Position numbers and translations under genes: made by a program
Part shown: in pieces, positions 3,839-6,736 of the stretch
Layout: every line of letters starts with the position of its first letter
Position numbering within the stretch: the stretch's first letter is position 1
Assembly (NCBI GenBank): GCA_947175585.1
Contig: CAMWNL010000093.1
Coordinates: 1-6,736, forward strand
From: an uncultured Bacteroidales bacterium
GTDB lineage: Bacteria; Bacteroidota; Bacteroidia; Bacteroidales; Muribaculaceae
Length of the DNA: 6,736 nt
Reading direction: 5' to 3'
Notes under the pieces: model-generated
What the model was told of the DNA's origin: nothing
The model's database searches: none
The model's input: only the letters and a program-made list of their open reading frames with translations

Positions 3839-6736
3839 TTAGAAACGTAAGTCAATACCGAATGTGTACACTCTCATAAGAGGATAGTAAGAGTTTGCAT
3901 TTGCTTCGGGGTCAAAGCCTGGATATGCGTTCTGGATAGTGAAGAGGTTCTGGCCGCTGGCATAGAGACGGAGGTGAGAGATGCCAGTGTTAGCAAGAAT
4001 CTTCTTGGGAAGAGTATAACCAACCACGAGGTTTTTCAGACGGCAGTATGCACCGCTCTTGATCCAGAAAGAAGAACAGATGTTGTTGGGGTTAGTACCG
4101 GAAACCTGTTCCATAACGAGCAAGGGATATTTAGCATTGCGGTTGTCTTCAGACCAGGTGTCAAACTGGCTTTCCATGATAGAACGGCCTACAACGAGGG
4201 GACGGACGTTATAGCCTGTAGCATAGATGTCACGTTTGCCTACACCCTGGAAGAATGCTGTGAAGTCGAAGTTATTCCAGTTAGCAGTGAGGTTGAGAGA
4301 GAAGAGGTAGCGCTGCTGGGGGTCACCGATGATCTTGCGGTCATAGTTGTCGATAACACCGTCGGGCTCACCGTCGGGACCACTGATGTCTTTGTACTTG
4401 ATGTAGCCGGGACGGTAGTTTTTCTTATCACCGTTGTAAACGGGGTAGTTGTCGATTTCTTCCTGACTCTGGAAGTAGCCGTCAGCTACGAAGCCCCACC
4501 AAGACCAAATCGGGCTGCCGACAGTAGTAAGAGTACCGCCGCTAGGGTCAGCATATTCGTTACCATAAAGGTCTGTGATCTTGTTTTTAACGTCAGAGAG
4601 CATAGCAGTAGCGCTGAAACCAACATTGCCGATGCGGTCGTGATAGGTTATGGCAAGATCCCAACCGTTGTTGCGCATAGATCCGGCGTTACGCATGGGC
4701 GCGTTAAGACCTACATAATAAGGAGCCGGGAATCTCTGAAGCATAGAAGTAATGTTGCGAACGTAGTAGTCAAAAGTCACATCAAGGCGATTGTTGAATG
4801 CAGTGACATCGAGACCAACGTTAAACTGTTCTGATTTCTCCCAAGAAATCTCGCGGTTAGAAAGTGTAGAAGCACCTACACCGCTATACCAATCACCACC
4901 TGGCCAGTAGTTGATACCGCTTGCAAGAGTTGCAGCATAGGGATATGCACCTGAAAGATTCTGGTTGCCGAGTGAACCGTAAGAAAGACGGAGTTTTAGG
5001 TTGCTGATGTAATCGGCGATATTACCCTCCTGAAAGAATTTTTCCTGAGAAATACGCCATGCAACCGCAGCTGACGGGAAGAAACCCCAACGGTTGGCTT
5101 TGGTGAAGCGAGAAGAACCATCGTAGCGACCGGTGAGTTCGACCATGTATCTTTCATCAAAGATATAGTTGAGTCGGCCGATATAAGAAACCATCGCAAT
5201 CTGGTTGCGACCACCATAACCACTGATAGTGCCGTTACCGTTGCTCATCTGGTTGTAACCGTCATAAGGGAATCCACCACGGCTCAAGCCCATCTGACTA
5301 TATTTCTGTTCTTCAGTTTGGAAACCAAAGAATGCTTTGATATAATTCTTGCCGAAAGTGTTTTCGTATGTAGCCTGGGCATTGAACTGGTTGAACATTG
5401 TGCGTTCCCATCCTTCAGAACGGGATTTGCCTTCGGGAGGATATTGAGTCTTGAGTTCTCCTAAAACATAAGTATCGTATGACTCAACAAATCGATCAGA
5501 CTTGTTTTCGTAGCGACGAGATGCGTAGCTTGCCAGGATTTCGAGACCTTGGACAGGAGTAGCAATAAGTGAGCCCTTGATATTGGTGTCTGTACCATCA
5601 GAGTGAGCTTTACCACCGGCTTTAGCCATTGCTATAGGGTTTATGCCTGACTGGCCGTCAGCCCAAGTGCCGTCAGAGTTATATGCACCGTAAATCGGAG
5701 AGAATGTGAGTGCATAACCAATCAGAGCGGTTGTACCGTAGACCGGATTCTCACGGTTAGTGCGACGGACTGACACATTGAGGTTAGCACGCAACCAATT
5801 TGTGATAGTAGCATCGGTATTTGAACGCAGTGTCCAACGGTCATAATTGTTATTGGGAACAATACCGTCTTCATAGCTATATGAACCATTGACATACTGA
5901 CGGATAGTCTTGTTACCACCGGTGATTGATACAGAGTGGTTGGTGGTGAACATCGCGTCTTTCATGAGGAGGTCACGCCAGTTAGTGTCGTAACGATACC
6001 AATTGTCGGCACCTTCTTCACGGTATGTGTTAATAAGCTCGGTGAAGTTAGGGGCACTGCCGATATTGGTAGTAGCCTTGTCCATCTGCTCCATGAATTC
6101 AATAGCGTTGGCAGGGCGGGGAAGAGCTGTCGGAGTGCGGACACCTACCCAACCGTTATATGTTACGGTAGCACGAGACTCAACACCCTGCTTAGTAGTT
6201 ACAAGGATAACGCCGTTAGAGGCTTTTGAACCATAGATAGATGCAGACGCAGCGTCTTTTAGGACTGAAATAGACTCGATAGAGTTCATATCGAGAGCGT
6301 TCATGTCGCCTTCAACACCGTCGACGAGGACGAGAGGGCTGGCATTAGAGTTGATAGATCCGACACCTCGAATCTGGATGCCGGCAGTGGTGCCCGGTTC
6401 GCCGGTGGTCTGAGTGACATTAACACCGGAAACAAGACCCTGAAGGGCGATTGAAGCTGAAGTTACACTGCGCTGAGTGAGTTCGGCGCTTGTCACCTGC
6501 TGAACGGCGCCGGTGAGGTTGACTTTTTTCTGAGTGCCGTAACCAACGACGATTACTTCGTTGAGGTTCTCAGCGTTTGGAGTCAGGGTTACGGACCCCC
6601 CCTCTTCCTTTAAAAATCTGATTTTCAGGTTAGTAGTAAGGTAGCCTACGTAGCTGATTTCGAGTTCCTGGTTGTTGTCGACACCGGCCGGGAGCACGAA
6701 TCGACCGTCGATGTCGGTCGGCACGCTGATGTTAGT
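3839..6736 (-). CDS. SusC/RagA-family TonB-dependent outer-membrane transporter, N-terminus cut by the window edge
   Basis: 965 residues are visible; the signal peptide and start of the first domain lie beyond the right edge, and the frame is open to position 6736, so the GTG near 6724 is internal. Visible residues 1 to about 55 are the end of a carboxypeptidase-regulatory-like domain (TDIDGRFVLPAG, LEISYVGYLTT). Then comes the family hallmark LNEVIVVGYGTQKK near 58-71. The plug domain follows to about residue 185, with LQGLVSGVNVTQTTG, IQIRGVGSINSNASPLVLVDG and SISVLKDAASASIYGSKASNGVILVTTK. The rest is the 22-strand barrel, ending in FGIDLRF with the terminal Phe expected for outer-membrane insertion. 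It imports a ligand delivered by the adjacent SusD, powered by TonB-ExbBD. Whether an STN signalling domain exists cannot be seen. No frameshift is evident. Substrate unknown. Confidence 0.97.
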   Translation of the reverse strand, partial: TNISVPTDIDGRFVLPAGVDNNQELEISYVGYLTTNLKIRFLKEEGGSVTLTPNAENLNEVIVVGYGTQKKVNLTGAVQQVTSAELTQRSVTSASIALQGLVSGVNVTQTTGEPGTTAGIQIRGVGSINSNASPLVLVDGVEGDMNALDMNSIESISVLKDAASASIYGSKASNGVILVTTKQGVESRATVTYNGWVGVRTPTALPRPANAIEFMEQMDKATTNIGSAPNFTELINTYREEGADNWYRYDTNWRDLLMKDAMFTTNHSVSITGGNKTIRQYVNGSYSYEDGIVPNNNYDRWTLRSNTDATITNWLRANLNVSVRRTNRENPVYGTTALIGYALTFSPIYGAYNSDGTWADGQSGINPIAMAKAGGKAHSDGTDTNIKGSLIATPVQGLEILASYASRRYENKSDRFVESYDTYVLGELKTQYPPEGKSRSEGWERTMFNQFNAQATYENTFGKNYIKAFFGFQTEEQKYSQMGLSRGGFPYDGYNQMSNGNGTISGYGGRNQIAMVSYIGRLNYIFDERYMVELTGRYDGSSRFTKANRWGFFPSAAVAWRISQEKFFQEGNIADYISNLKLRLSYGSLGNQNLSGAYPYAATLASGINYWPGGDWYSGVGASTLSNREISWEKSEQFNVGLDVTAFNNRLDVTFDYYVRNITSMLQRFPAPYYVGLNAPMRNAGSMRNNGWDLAITYHDRIGNVGFSATAMLSDVKNKITDLYGNEYADPSGGTLTTVGSPIWSWWGFVADGYFQSQEEIDNYPVYNGDKKNYRPGYIKYKDISGPDGEPDGVIDNYDRKIIGDPQQRYLFSLNLTANWNNFDFTAFFQGVGKRDIYATGYNVRPLVVGRSIMESQFDTWSEDNRNAKYPLLVMEQVSGTNPNNICSSFWIKSGAYCRLKNLVVGYTLPKKILANTGISHLRLYASGQNLFTIQNAYPGFDPEANANSYYPLMRVYTFGIDLRF

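Noticed and set aside
3829..3855. Upstream start for susD, nine codons longer
   Set aside because: It would place MTYVSNHST before the Lys-Lys signal peptide, spoil the lipoprotein signal and overlap the susC end by 17 bp. The Met at 3828 gives a standard SusD lipoprotein start.
3974..4834. 286-residue plus-strand reading frame inside susC
   Set aside because: It is entirely antisense to a clear TonB-dependent barrel, has no recognisable family features and no promoter I can see. Long antisense frames arise easily from the codon bias of such genes.

Overview
The window looks like chromosomal DNA from a Bacteroidales bacterium, plausibly a gut Muribaculaceae or Bacteroides relative. The evidence is a SusC/SusD-type outer-membrane pair, a TACCTTTG-type -7 promoter element, starts without Shine-Dalgarno sequences, and a greA-HIT gene pair of the kind seen in that group. 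Assignment to a family or genus is inference. The content is mostly familiar; the unusual material is in the two intergenic regions.

Left part (1-945, minus strand). A compact operon reads right to left: greA (transcript-cleavage elongation factor), then 2 bp later a HIT-family nucleotide hydrolase, then 24 bp later the first 18 codons of an exported protein that runs off the left edge. The divergent gap at 946-1198 holds a good -7 element for greA and a roughly 115-nt greA leader. That leader contains a terminator-like hairpin and a competing upstream hairpin. A weaker candidate promoter faces right.

Middle (1199-1983). A nitroreductase-family flavoprotein gene on the plus strand converges on the susCD unit. 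The gap between them (1739-1983) holds a four-unit tandem array built from nested octamers (GACAGAAA/GACATAAA) with T-rich linkers. A strong A-stem-T hairpin follows, which can terminate transcription from both sides.

Right part (1984-6736, minus strand). A susC-like TonB-dependent transporter, truncated at its N-terminus by the window edge, is followed after 10 bp by a susD-like surface lipoprotein. Together they should form a lidded outer-membrane importer for an oligosaccharide or other large nutrient. No enzyme gene follows susD before the terminator, so the substrate cannot be read from this window.

No complete new multi-gene system is visible. The items most worth a second look are the octamer array, which should be transcribed as a 3' tail of the nitroreductase mRNA, and the attenuator-like greA leader.
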